Positions 18,418-26,369 of a stretch of DNA of 48,575 nucleotides are shown piece after piece (position 1 is the first letter of the stretch; every line of letters starts with the position of its first letter). This DNA is from Planctomycetia bacterium (lineage in GTDB: Bacteria; Planctomycetota; Planctomycetia; Pirellulales; Thermoguttaceae). Position numbers and translations under genes: made by a program. The DNA is taken from assembly GCA_030527015.1 (NCBI GenBank), contig JAUNBR010000024.1, positions 1-48,575 of the forward strand. Direction: 5' to 3'. Below the pieces are notes generated by a model. The model worked only from the letters and a program-made list of their open reading frames with translations, searched no databases and was not told the DNA's origin.

Positions 18418-18517
18418 TATACCCGAGCACTATAAATTTCCCATTCCTGGCATTTTTTGCTGAAAATGCCAGGCGTCCAGAACCACGTAAAATGGAAATT
18501 TAAAATAGAGCCGGATA
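18418..18517 (+). repeat. PIR, full copy, forward orientation
   Basis: Begins TATACCCGAGCACTATAAAT and ends AATGGAAATTTAAAATAGAG plus CCGGATA. The centre reads TTTTTTGCTGAAAATGCCAG. Confidence 0.83.
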
Positions 18518-18709
18518 ATGAAAGATTTATTATAACTTAAAGTATTTTGTATGTCCAGAAGGCACAAAAATTTTTGCCGTAAGAGACCGTATTAATTTTA
18601 CAGAGAATTCATTACATAAAACATAAAACTGTAAAAGATGAAATAATGATAGGTACATGTTTAATTCGTGCCATGCGCAGTCAGATGTAAGCATATATTT
18701 TATGTGTTT

Positions 18710-18815
18710 TATACCCGATGCGCGATAAATTTCCACTTTCCCAGCATTTTTGCTTCGAGGAAAATGTCTGCTTTAGGAGCTGCACAAAACGGAAATTTAA
18801 ATGAGAATCAGGTAT
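18710..18815 (+). repeat. PIR, full copy, forward orientation
   Basis: Begins ATACCCGATGCGCGATAAAT and ends GGAAATTTAAATGAGAATCA plus GGTATA. Confidence 0.83.
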
Positions 18816-18954
18816 AAAATACCGGAAAATAAAATTAAATTTATAATGTATCGGAAATAAAACGTTTATTTTATAACTTACTAATATTAACATTTAATAT
18901 TTTTTATTGAGCAGGATGCTCTAAGTTCATTTTAAGTCTGATAGGGGGACAATA

Positions 18955-19878
18955 ATGAGAACCTGTTTTTTTACCATTTTGAGTCTTTGTGTCGTAAGCA
19001 TTTTTGTAGGCTGCCGACAGCAAGAATTACCGACTTACACCCGAGGTGGTTATGATTTAAATCGTCCACGAACTGCGGGATATAATGGCCCGGGGCCGGG
19101 TGTCGTTTCGACGAATGCTCATACTGGGAATTATGCTGGAAATACTGCGGGGATGATAAATCCGCAGCTGGCACCGCAGCAGGGGCCGCAGACGACACAA
19201 GTAGAATTTGTGGGACCGTTAAACGCTAAAATAAGTTGGGATGTGAGCGCTCAAGGAATGTTTGATTCTGGAGCGCAGATGTTACCTGTTCGTCAGGATT
19301 TTCCTTGGGGCGGTATTTTCCGTCTGAAGCTGGAGGAGATTCCCGGACATTCCACGACGGTGCTTTATCCCACGCTGGAAATCGCGCCTGGTATGCCGCG
19401 CACGCAGGCTTTCCTCGCTCACAGCACAGTGCCTGTAAACTTTACGGAAGAAGACATTATGCAGGTGCTTAGCGGAAATTTTGTAACAAAAGTTATTTAT
19501 CTGCCAGATCCTGAATTTCAGGAAATCGCCCTGGCGGTGGGAACACCAGATACGCTGGTCAGTACACGACTGGATCCCGGTGTGGATCCCATTAAGGAAG
19601 CGGATCGGCGAGGATCCATCTTGGCGATTATTCGTCTGGGCAACAAAAAAATTGATGCCATGGAAGGACAGTATCAGGAAGTAATTGGCCCGGATGGAAA
19701 TGTCATGAACGCTGGCGGAGGAATGGTCGGTGGTACGACTCCTTCTAATTATATTTCTGGTGTTACTGGCCCTCAGTATGGAACCCCCATCACGCCGACC
19801 GCGCATGGTTATCCTGGCCCCGTGGAACTTCCCACGGGTGAAAAAGCGCGCCGTATGGGAACGTATAATAACCGATAA
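18955..19878 (+). CDS. Envelope lipoprotein of a planctomycete-type family
   Basis: This predicted lipoprotein has 307 residues, lipobox F-V-G-C with Cys20, and an AGGGGG ribosome site 8 nt before the ATG. After a Gly/Pro-rich linker comes a conserved domain of about 160 residues. It runs from VEFVGPLNAKISWDV through FRLKLEEIPG and VLYPTLEIAPG to FVTKVIYLPDPEFQEIA and ends STRLDPGVDPIKEADRRG. I recognise this combination from hypothetical proteins common in planctomycetes, where its role is unknown; structural or surface functions are guesses. The C-terminus is Gly/Pro-rich. The next gene encodes a paralogue of the same domain, which supports a shared envelope role. A hairpin follows at 19919-19947. 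Confidence 0.8.
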   Translation: MRTCFFTILSLCVVSIFVGCRQQELPTYTRGGYDLNRPRTAGYNGPGPGVVSTNAHTGNYAGNTAGMINPQLAPQQGPQTTQVEFVGPLNAKISWDVSAQGMFDSGAQMLPVRQDFPWGGIFRLKLEEIPGHSTTVLYPTLEIAPGMPRTQAFLAHSTVPVNFTEEDIMQVLSGNFVTKVIYLPDPEFQEIALAVGTPDTLVSTRLDPGVDPIKEADRRGSILAIIRLGNKKIDAMEGQYQEVIGPDGNVMNAGGGMVGGTTPSNYISGVTGPQYGTPITPTAHGYPGPVELPTGEKARRMGTYNNR

Positions 19879-19918
19879 AAATTAAAACGAAAATTGTTTC
19901 CCTTTTCGAGATGTGAAT

Positions 19919-19947
19919 CACCCGTCATAAATGAATTGTGACGGGTG
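19919..19947 (+). terminator. Hairpin after the lipoprotein gene
   Basis: CACCCGTCA pairs with TGACGGGTG around an 11-nt loop, about 40 bp past the stop codon. There is no strong T-run, so it is a weak or Rho-assisted candidate. Confidence 0.5.
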
Positions 19948-20024
19948 GATTCTGTAAAAATGAAGCAAAATTCGTAAAATTTCTGATTTTCTTTTTTGTT
20001 GGTTTTACTTAAAAAATCCATTTT

Positions 20025-20103
20025 ATGCGGGTCATGAAAGCAGGTATTTTTAGTGAAGCAAAAATGCCGTGGAAGTGGAAATTTATAGTGTGCATCGAGT
20101 ATA
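20025..20103 (-). repeat. PIR, reverse orientation, left end truncated
   Basis: Contains CATGAAAGCAGGTATTTTTA, GAAGCAAAAATGCCGTGGAA and GGAAATTTATAGTGTGCATC. Confidence 0.75.
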
Positions 20104-20105
20104 AA

Positions 20106-20181
20106 TTTAGTTTTGTGTGGTCATGGAAGTAAGTATTTCATTACCGCGAAATGTCGGAAAACAAAAAATAATGCATCGGAA
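20106..20181 (-). repeat. PIR, decayed copy
   Basis: Follows the previous copy directly; TTTTGTGTGGTCATGGAAGT and CGAAATGTCGGAAAAC align to the consensus, ending GCATCGG. Confidence 0.5.
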
Positions 20182-20265
20182 AAAAACTCTAAATTATTGG
20201 CATTTTACTGTTATGAAAACTTTTCTTATCTGCTGTAAAAACGAGATTTAGGGGGAAGCCGATAT

Positions 20266-21045
20266 ATGTTTACATTTAGGGATGAAAAGATGCATCAGAG
20301 AAACATAATAATTGCAGGAACATGGAAAATCATGTGTGTACTGAGTGCCGTTTTTCTTTTTGGGGTGACAGGAGGACACGGGCAGACAATTCATACACAA
20401 AAAAAGGATGTTCAGTATATATATAATGGAAATCTGACGCCCGGTTATGTCGGTGCCATACGCACATTACAGGCACCTCATGGAACACCGGTGGATGAAA
20501 CGTATTTTCAGCCCGTGAAGCTGATGGGAGCTGGAGGAATTCAGATCGCGCCGGCCGCGGAAGGACGATTTCTTCCATTTATGAAAGCCCCTCAAATTTT
20601 TGGATTAAATATCGGTAAAGTTTATCGTTTTCGTGTTACAGGGATTCATCTTAAACCCGGAGTGGAAGTTTTTCCGACAGTGGAATTAATAGATCGTACG
20701 CATCCACCACTGGGAGAAGAAGCGAAATATCCGATTCTTATCGAGTTAACGCATGAAGATCTTAAGCTGGCGTCAGAGGGGAAATTCGTAACCCGTGTGA
20801 TTTATGTGGAAGATCCGGATTTTGCTCTGCCGATTACGGAAACAGAGGAAAGTGGTCAGGGATATTATGAAATTTCATCCAGCAGTGATCCTCTGGCGGT
20901 GGCGGATATTTTAGGACGTCCTGTGGCGATTCTTCGTATCGGGGGGCGTGGCCCGGACATGATAACTGAACCTGGTATGGAATTTTTATATCACTGTCCG
21001 CCATTTTTACATTACACATTTCCTGAGCAAGAAAAAAATCAGTAA
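20266..21045 (+). CDS. Exported paralogue of the preceding lipoprotein family
   Basis: This 259-residue protein has a signal peptide (MCVLSAVFLFGVTGGHGQ) without a lipobox Cys. Its domain matches the previous gene's product in order and motif: YRFRVTGIHLKPGVEVFPTV parallels FRLKLEEIPG with VLYPTLEIAPG. ELTHEDLKLASEGKFVTRVI parallels FTEEDIMQVLSGNFVTKVI, and SSDPLAVADILGRPVAILRI parallels DPIKEADRRGSILAIIRL. It is therefore a secreted, probably soluble or surface-bound paralogue of unknown function. The ATG at 20266 follows AGGGGGAA by about 9 nt; an internal ATG at 20290 is possible. About 390 bp with two palindromic repeats separate it from its paralogue. Confidence 0.78.
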   Translation: MFTFRDEKMHQRNIIIAGTWKIMCVLSAVFLFGVTGGHGQTIHTQKKDVQYIYNGNLTPGYVGAIRTLQAPHGTPVDETYFQPVKLMGAGGIQIAPAAEGRFLPFMKAPQIFGLNIGKVYRFRVTGIHLKPGVEVFPTVELIDRTHPPLGEEAKYPILIELTHEDLKLASEGKFVTRVIYVEDPDFALPITETEESGQGYYEISSSSDPLAVADILGRPVAILRIGGRGPDMITEPGMEFLYHCPPFLHYTFPEQEKNQ

Positions 21046-21075
21046 AATTTTTCGTCTCTGATGCACGAAAAAAAT

Positions 21076-21196
21076 ATCCCTGCTTTTCCTGTGTTTTTGC
21101 TTCGCTGAAAATACTGTTTTTAGCAGTTCTGAAAGCAAGTATTTTCTGTGAAGCAAAAATGCCGAGGAAGCGGAATTTTATAGAGTATCGGGTATA
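21076..21196 (-). repeat. PIR hybrid: forward fragment joined to a reverse copy
   Basis: A forward fragment (TTGCTTCGCTGAAAATACTG) runs directly into a reverse copy (GTTCTGAAAGCAAGTATTTT to GGAATTTTATAGAGTATCGG). Confidence 0.75.
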
Positions 21197-21287
21197 TAAG
21201 TATTTAGGAACTTCCTTCTTTCTGTTTCTCTTAATTTAAGAAACTCTCTGTTTCATGTGTATTCTGAGGTAAATCTTTCAGGCAGTG

Positions 21288-21394
21288 TATACTCTGGTTC
21301 CACTTAAAATTTCCGTTTTTTGCAGTTCTGAAATCAGACATTTTCAGTAAGCAAAAACACAGGAAAAGCGAAATTTTATAGTACCTCGTGGATA
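21288..21394 (-). repeat. PIR, full copy, reverse orientation
   Basis: Runs from TATACTCTGGTTCCACTTAA to GCGAAATTTTATAGTACCTC plus GTGGATA. Confidence 0.82.
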
Positions 21395-21450
21395 TTCCTT
21401 TTATATGATTCTGGAAATCCAGGTAATTCCAGAAGAAAAATAACCATTTT

Positions 21451-21555
21451 TATGTCCGATACACTATAAAATTCCACATCACCGGCATTTAGCTTCACCG
21501 AAAATACCTGCTTTAAGAGCCGCACAAAACGGAAATTTAAAATGGAACCAGTATA
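21451..21555 (+). repeat. PIR, full copy, forward orientation
   Basis: Runs from TCCGATACACTATAAAATTC to GGAAATTTAAAATGGAACCA plus GTATA; one of the best-preserved copies. Confidence 0.9.
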
Positions 21556-21732
21556 CTTTAAATCTCCGCTTTATCTGATTACGGAAGCTGTATTTCATCT
21601 CAGTTTTTGCTGGCAGGGGACAAAATACCTGAGAAGAGAAAATTTGTTGGATCCTCGGGAATAAAATTTTATTTTGATTTATAGTCAAAATATTATTTGT
21701 ATCTCTCTGAAAAATATATACTGGTTCTATTT

Positions 21733-21837
21733 TATACCCGATACACTATAAAATTCTGCTTCACCGGCATTTAGCTCCGCTGAAAATGCCTGCTTTAAGA
21801 ACCGCACACAACTGAAATTTAAAGAGGAACCAGTATA
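21733..21837 (+). repeat. PIR, full copy, forward orientation
   Basis: Begins TATACCCGATACACTATAAA and ends AAATTTAAAGAGGAACCAGT plus ATA. It is preceded by an 18-bp remnant of an opposite end, ATACTGGTTCTATTTTAT. Confidence 0.9.
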
Positions 21838-21848
21838 AATACCATTTT

Positions 21849-21925
21849 GAGTGGTTCCGGAAACCGATATTTTTGGCGAGACAAAAACGTCGGGAAAACA
21901 AAAATTTATGGTGTATCGTGTGTAC
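21849..21925 (-). repeat. PIR, decayed copy, reverse orientation
   Basis: GTGGTTCCGGAAACCGATAT aligns to the consensus centre and AAAATTTATGGTGTATCGTG to the end. Confidence 0.55.
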
Positions 21926-22068
21926 GGGGGGGATTCTCACGATTACTGCAATTTTTTATATGGATGGAACAAAATTTAATGATTATATAAAAAGTATTAA
22001 ATATATCACATGTAACTATTAAGAGTAATTTAATTATTACCGATATAAATTATGAAAGACAGAAATTT

Positions 22069-22175
22069 TATATCTGATGTACGATAAATTCTCTTTCTGC
22101 CGTGGTGAAACCAAAAATTCTGCGCAGAAAAAGATTTTACACAGAAGTGGAAATTTAAGGTGTATCCGGTATAAA
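22069..22175 (+). repeat. PIR, decayed copy with two like ends
   Basis: TCTGATGTACGATAAATTCT at the left and GTGGAAATTTAAGGTGTATC at the right. The centre is poorly conserved. Confidence 0.55.
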
Positions 22176-22218
22176 TTCCAGAAAAAATCCTTCGGAAGAA
22201 GATGAATGAGGAATCGGC

Positions 22219-24870
22219 ATGTTTCAGAATATTAGAAGTGTTATGCGGAATTCGAAAAAAGAAGTGTTTTCACGGTCACATGGAAAAAGTGAATTTTTAG
22301 AAAAAAAGTTCATCCTATTTTTCTGTATAATCGCCTCTGCAGGAATCGTCGTGCTGATGACAGGATGTCAGACGGCCTGTAATTCTTGTCAGATGTCACC
22401 AGAATGTGGGAGGATGTATCATAGGGGTGTTTCTGCCCGTTCTTCGGAATGCGGAGTATGTGTTCCCGTTTCTGCAGGAAATGTCTGCTGTGAACAAAAT
22501 TTATGTCAAAAAGAAAGTGCCGGGTGTTACAGACAAAAAAGTATTTCTGTAAATTCCCCAAAATATAACACGTCATGGTGCAGAGAATGTGCTGGATTAT
22601 GTGAAGATGGAACCATGAAAGTTATTCGTGGTGATGTGTGCGAAAGCTGTGGAAATATGGCAGCAGGAAAAAAACTGCGTATATGTAGAACGGCGGATGG
22701 TCGAGTTAATGGATGTGGTATTTTGGAAAAAAAAGCAGAAGAATTTAGTCGCCAGGCAGAATTATTAAAGAATGTATCGCCGAAAGAGGAAACTCCAGAA
22801 TCAGAGAATAAAAAACAAGAAACTTTTCCAGAACCATCTGTTATCGATAATGTGATGGCCGAGGAAATTCGTAGAGGTGAGTTTCAGGAAAAACAGAATT
22901 CATTTCAAGAAGTGAATGCACAAAATATTCCACAGAATCAGAGGCAGAGAGAAGGGAAGGGCAAAAAAGAAATTTTTCCAAAATCTGAAGAGCGTATACC
23001 AGAGAAGGGATACACAGAAAAGGTGAAGGAAATGCCGGAAAATGTATCGGAAAATATGGAGGAGAAATCTCTAGAAGTACCGCCGACACGTATTCTGAAA
23101 GAAGACGAAATGCCGTTATTACCTGAAATAACGGAACCCATTAAAATTTTGGAAGAACATAATCCCGCGAAAATTATGCCGGAAATACGTGATGCCACGA
23201 CGCAGGAAGAAAGAAATATGGAAGGTTCTCTGCCAGCGACATATACGTCTGGCTCAGAGAATGTAACATATCCTGTACCAAGAATAATAGAATCTGTCGA
23301 TAAAAATGAGCCGAATATGTCGGAACCTGCTGTTCCTGCGCAGATGCCTCTGCCTGAACTGCCACAAGATATAACTCCTGTCGATTTACCTGATGATTTA
23401 AATTTAGAGGGAGAATTACCTCCTCTTTCTTCCACGAATTCCATTTTACGTAAAGATTCCCTGCAAAAAATATCAGAAGAAAAGAATATGTCTTTTCAGA
23501 GAGGAAAGATTCGTTCCCTGGAAAGAAATTCTAGTTCCGTAAAATTTTTACCTGTAAAAGAGCAAAAAAGAGAGACAAAAATTCAGAATATTACAGAGGC
23601 TTCTGAATCAAAAAATATAACTTTATTACCATGCCCGGATATTTCATGGAAGAAAGATAAAAATCATATGAATGTGATAACATATGAACTTTCACATCCT
23701 CTGAATCGTGTAAATGCCAGAGGTGAAGAAGTGATTTATGATACACAGATACAGCAGACTGTGATGCAGGAAGTGATACCTGAACAGCCAGAAAATATGG
23801 AGGCCGGTGTGGACGCAGATGCACTGGCTGATCTGGCACAGGAAACAGAAGAAAAATCGGTAAAAGCCAGACGAGAGGCATTTACGAATATTCCTGATCC
23901 AAGATACCATGATCGTGATGTTTTTCCTCATGATGAATATATTATAGACACGACAAAACGTGCTCATATTCAAGAATTAAAAGGAAGAAGAGAAGGAACA
24001 CGCGTGGTGCCGAATGATCGCTGGCAGTCAGAAATTCAAGATACGGAAGGTACGATCATTCATTTTAGTACTCCTAGTGGTCATTCTGCGCTGCAGTCCA
24101 CGGAGCCGGTTTATATTTATGCACCACGTTTTCGTGCCGTCAGACAGGTAACAGATCCCACGACGAATGCTCAGGTTTTAAAACTGGGAAATTTAGATTC
24201 CCCGGTTCAGCTAAATACTCAGCAGCGGACGGTCGGTGCAGAACGCAGTACACAGAATACACAGGCCATTTTAAGTACAGGACGTGACCAGATGGCGCTG
24301 TTTCACGGCAAAAGCTCTGGAGGTGAGATTTCCTCTGGACAGGTGGTGAAAGGATTTCAGCAGGATATGGTGATTCCTCAGGAAAATGCACAGGCGACTG
24401 TCTTAAATCAGTATAAAGGTGCGCAGCTTCCCTGGAATTCAGAGATGATTCTCCGTGCGAATACGTGGGGAGGAACGGAACAGATGTCCGTTTTTGTTGA
24501 CCACCAGCGTGCGGCGGCGAATATCGCAGCTCAAAATACGCCCTCTCTTTATGTCGTGGTGGAGAAGGCGGAAAAACCTCAAGTGAAAATTTATAAAGTC
24601 GCTTCGTCTGACTCCGCGAAATCAGGTGAAAATGTTACTTTTATGATACGTTTTGAAAACACAGGAAATGTGCCCATCTCAAATATCATTATCGTGGATA
24701 ATTTGAGTCCCCGACTGGAGCTGGATCCCAGTTCTTCGGTAAGTAGTATGGATGTGGATTTTAGATATGAACCGAACGAAAAGGGATCCGTACTTTTACG
24801 CTGGGAAATTACAGAACCATTACCGCCAGGTCAGTGGGGGGCAGTGAAATTTAATTGCACGGTCCGATAA
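22219..24870 (+). CDS. Cys-rich lipoprotein with C-terminal DUF11-like domain
   Basis: This is a large envelope protein of 883 residues. A long N-terminus precedes a lipoprotein signal with lipobox M-T-G-C (Cys50). The next 115 residues contain 16 further Cys, several in C-x2-C spacing (CNSC, CESC, CREC). A Glu/Pro-rich low-complexity region covers about 180-560 and is followed by a moderately conserved stretch. The end (about 787-883) is a DUF11-like Ig-type domain with SGENVTFMIRFENTGNVPIS, NIIIVDNLSP and LPPGQWGAVKFN. Planctomycete cell-surface proteins often combine Cys-rich and DUF11-like modules, so cross-linking within a proteinaceous envelope is plausible. GAGGA precedes the ATG by 6 nt. 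The exact function is unknown. Confidence 0.82.
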   Translation: MFQNIRSVMRNSKKEVFSRSHGKSEFLEKKFILFFCIIASAGIVVLMTGCQTACNSCQMSPECGRMYHRGVSARSSECGVCVPVSAGNVCCEQNLCQKESAGCYRQKSISVNSPKYNTSWCRECAGLCEDGTMKVIRGDVCESCGNMAAGKKLRICRTADGRVNGCGILEKKAEEFSRQAELLKNVSPKEETPESENKKQETFPEPSVIDNVMAEEIRRGEFQEKQNSFQEVNAQNIPQNQRQREGKGKKEIFPKSEERIPEKGYTEKVKEMPENVSENMEEKSLEVPPTRILKEDEMPLLPEITEPIKILEEHNPAKIMPEIRDATTQEERNMEGSLPATYTSGSENVTYPVPRIIESVDKNEPNMSEPAVPAQMPLPELPQDITPVDLPDDLNLEGELPPLSSTNSILRKDSLQKISEEKNMSFQRGKIRSLERNSSSVKFLPVKEQKRETKIQNITEASESKNITLLPCPDISWKKDKNHMNVITYELSHPLNRVNARGEEVIYDTQIQQTVMQEVIPEQPENMEAGVDADALADLAQETEEKSVKARREAFTNIPDPRYHDRDVFPHDEYIIDTTKRAHIQELKGRREGTRVVPNDRWQSEIQDTEGTIIHFSTPSGHSALQSTEPVYIYAPRFRAVRQVTDPTTNAQVLKLGNLDSPVQLNTQQRTVGAERSTQNTQAILSTGRDQMALFHGKSSGGEISSGQVVKGFQQDMVIPQENAQATVLNQYKGAQLPWNSEMILRANTWGGTEQMSVFVDHQRAAANIAAQNTPSLYVVVEKAEKPQVKIYKVASSDSAKSGENVTFMIRFENTGNVPISNIIIVDNLSPRLELDPSSSVSSMDVDFRYEPNEKGSVLLRWEITEPLPPGQWGAVKFNCTVR

Positions 24871-24877
24871 TTTTATT

Positions 24878-25002
24878 CACGAGACACACTATAATTTTTA
24901 GCTTCCACTGTCTGCTGACCGGCAGGCCAGCTTTTTTGTCTCGCTGAAAATGCCTGTTTTCAGAACCGCGCGAAACGGAAATTTAAAGGAGAACCAGTAT
25001 AT
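24878..25002 (+). repeat. PIR, full copy with extra hairpin, forward orientation
   Basis: Contains the insert CTGTCTGCTGACCGGCAGGC between the left end and the GTCTCGCTGAAAATGCCTGT centre. It ends GGAAATTTAAAGGAGAACCA plus GTATA. Confidence 0.85.
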
Positions 25003-25053
25003 GGTGTATCTGATGTAAAGTCAGAAAATATAAAAAGTGAGTAAAGATTATAT

Positions 25054-25090
25054 AAAGAAAGGTGAATCCAGATACGGTTCACCTTTCTTT
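25054..25090. terminator. Bidirectional intrinsic terminator between convergent genes
   Basis: AAAGAAAGGTGAA and TTCACCTTTCTTT form a perfect 13-bp stem, with T-rich sequence on both sides. It serves the 3' ends of the DUF11 protein gene and hisB. Confidence 0.88.
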
Positions 25091-25097
25091 GATTTTT

Positions 25098-25204
25098 AAC
25101 ACCCGAAACACTATAAAATTCCGCTTCCCAGGCATTTTTTGCTTCACTGAAAATACCTGTTTTCAGAACCGCGTGAAACGGAAATTTAAAGGAGAACCCA
25201 TATA
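25098..25204 (+). repeat. PIR, full copy, forward orientation
   Basis: Runs from ACACCCGAAACACTATAAAA to GGAAATTTAAAGGAGAACCC plus ATATA. It ends about 4 bp from the hisB stop codon. Confidence 0.87.
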
Positions 25205-25208
25205 AATA

Positions 25209-25799
25209 TTATAAAATTCCTTTTGTGCTGGGAATATCATGAATGCGGTCATCCGCGTCTACTGCCATTCTCAGCGCACGAGCAAAACATTTAAAAATGG
25301 CCTCGGCGATATGATGGCTGTTATCACCGTAACGGACGTGAATATGAAGATTACATAAAGCAGAGGTGGACAGACCATGAAAAAAGTCACGTACCAGTTC
25401 CGTATCAAAATCTCCGACTTTCGGCGTGGGAAAATCCGCATGGTACACAAAATATGGTCTTCCTCCCAGATCCAGAGCGACTTCTGCCAGCGTTTCGTCC
25501 ATGGGCAGTAAAAAGTGACCATAACGCCGAATTCCCCGTTTATCCCCCAGACCTTTTAAAAGTGCCTGTCCCAGCGTGATACCAAGATCTTCTGTAATGT
25601 GATGAAAATCGATCCATGTATCACCTTTCGCCGTGATTTCTAAATTCATCGCGGCATGTTTTGACAGTAATGTCAGCATGTGATCCATAAACCCCACTCC
25701 TGTGGAAATTTCAGAGTGGCCTGTACCGTCCAGGTTCAGAGAAAGGGTAATCTGTGTTTCTTGTGTGTTTCGGAATATCTGTGTTTTACGTTCCATCAT
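25209..25799 (-). CDS. hisB: Imidazoleglycerol-phosphate dehydratase
   Basis: This enzyme performs the sixth step of histidine synthesis, dehydration of imidazole-glycerol phosphate to imidazole-acetol phosphate, as a Mn-dependent 24-mer. The 196-residue single-domain form shows GVGFMDHMLTLLSKHA, the metal-ligand motif DFHHITEDLGITLG, and the symmetrical second motif YGDNSHHIAEAIFKCFARAL. The usual C-terminal STKG (PSTKGIL) is also present. It is the monofunctional type, with no fused phosphatase. No other his gene is in the window, so histidine genes appear scattered in this genome. Two ATGs in tandem (25799, 25796) are both possible starts, and no clear ribosome site is seen. Confidence 0.97.
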   Translation of the reverse strand: MMERKTQIFRNTQETQITLSLNLDGTGHSEISTGVGFMDHMLTLLSKHAAMNLEITAKGDTWIDFHHITEDLGITLGQALLKGLGDKRGIRRYGHFLLPMDETLAEVALDLGGRPYFVYHADFPTPKVGDFDTELVRDFFHGLSTSALCNLHIHVRYGDNSHHIAEAIFKCFARALRMAVDADDRIHDIPSTKGIL

Positions 25800-26369
25800 G
25801 GTATTAAATTTATCAAAAAAATAAGAATATGGATGTACATATTTTAATTAAAAAATGTACTTTTAACTGGATTATATGACATGTCTGCAAAAAAGTATTT
25901 TTTTGTGTTTTGAAATATGTTTATTGTGTGTCAGGTGGAGAGTATACCTGCAAAAAATGCCGCAGAAAATGAGATTTTAGAGAAAAACAGGAAGGTTAAA
26001 GCTGAAAATCACACAAAATACTAAATTCTGAAAATTTTTTTGCAGGACATAAAATCATTTCCATTTATATTACCGTTAAAAAAATGAAGAAAAAGGGAAA
26101 AATGATTTCCCCATCTTGAATCTCCAGATTCTTTATATTATAATATGTTTATATTATAACATATAATATTCCCGAAAGTAAAGTAATGGAGGGAATTTTC
26201 TGGATATTTTTGTAGATTTTAGATTTATTTCCCTGGTTTACGATAAATTTTCGCTTTTCTGGCGTTTCGATTTCTGCTGAAAAAACGGCTTTTATGCCTG
26301 CGGAAAACGGAAATTTAAGGTAAAATCAGAATAATTGAAATTTTTATTTTAGAAAAAAGGGCAAAAAAC
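25800..26369. other. AT-rich divergent spacer between hisB and galK
   Basis: 570 bp without a gene. It holds a direct repeat of TATATTATAA (26134-26143 and 26150-26159) in a strongly AT-rich block, and one palindromic repeat (26231-26333) just before galK. Promoters for both genes should lie here. Confidence 0.5.
26231..26333 (+). repeat. PIR, diverged full copy, forward orientation
   Basis: CCTGGTTTACGATAAATTTT at the left, ACGGAAATTTAAGGTAAAAT at the right, ending CAGAATA. Confidence 0.7.

Larger units (their letters stand above)
18138..18954. other. Divergent spacer with two palindromic repeats
   Basis: This is an AT-rich spacer. It holds two full palindromic repeats (18418-18517 and 18710-18815) and a fragment of a third repeat end near 18838-18858. 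It must also carry the promoters of the two flanking divergent genes, but no convincing -35/-10 pair was picked out. Confidence 0.5.
21046..22218. other. Repeat-dense gene-free spacer
   Basis: These 1.17 kb contain no credible gene but at least six palindromic repeats in both orientations, the highest density in the window. The stretch 21925-22070 between the last two copies is AT-rich without recognisable signals. Confidence 0.65.

Noticed and set aside
21046..22218. Possible CRISPR array because of dense repeats
   Set aside because: Repeats are about 105 bp, diverged, in both orientations and irregularly spaced. No cas gene is present.
26134..26159. AT-rich direct repeat as an origin or strong promoter
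   Set aside because: Two copies of TATATTATAA alone are expected by chance in such AT-rich DNA. No DnaA boxes were noticed nearby.
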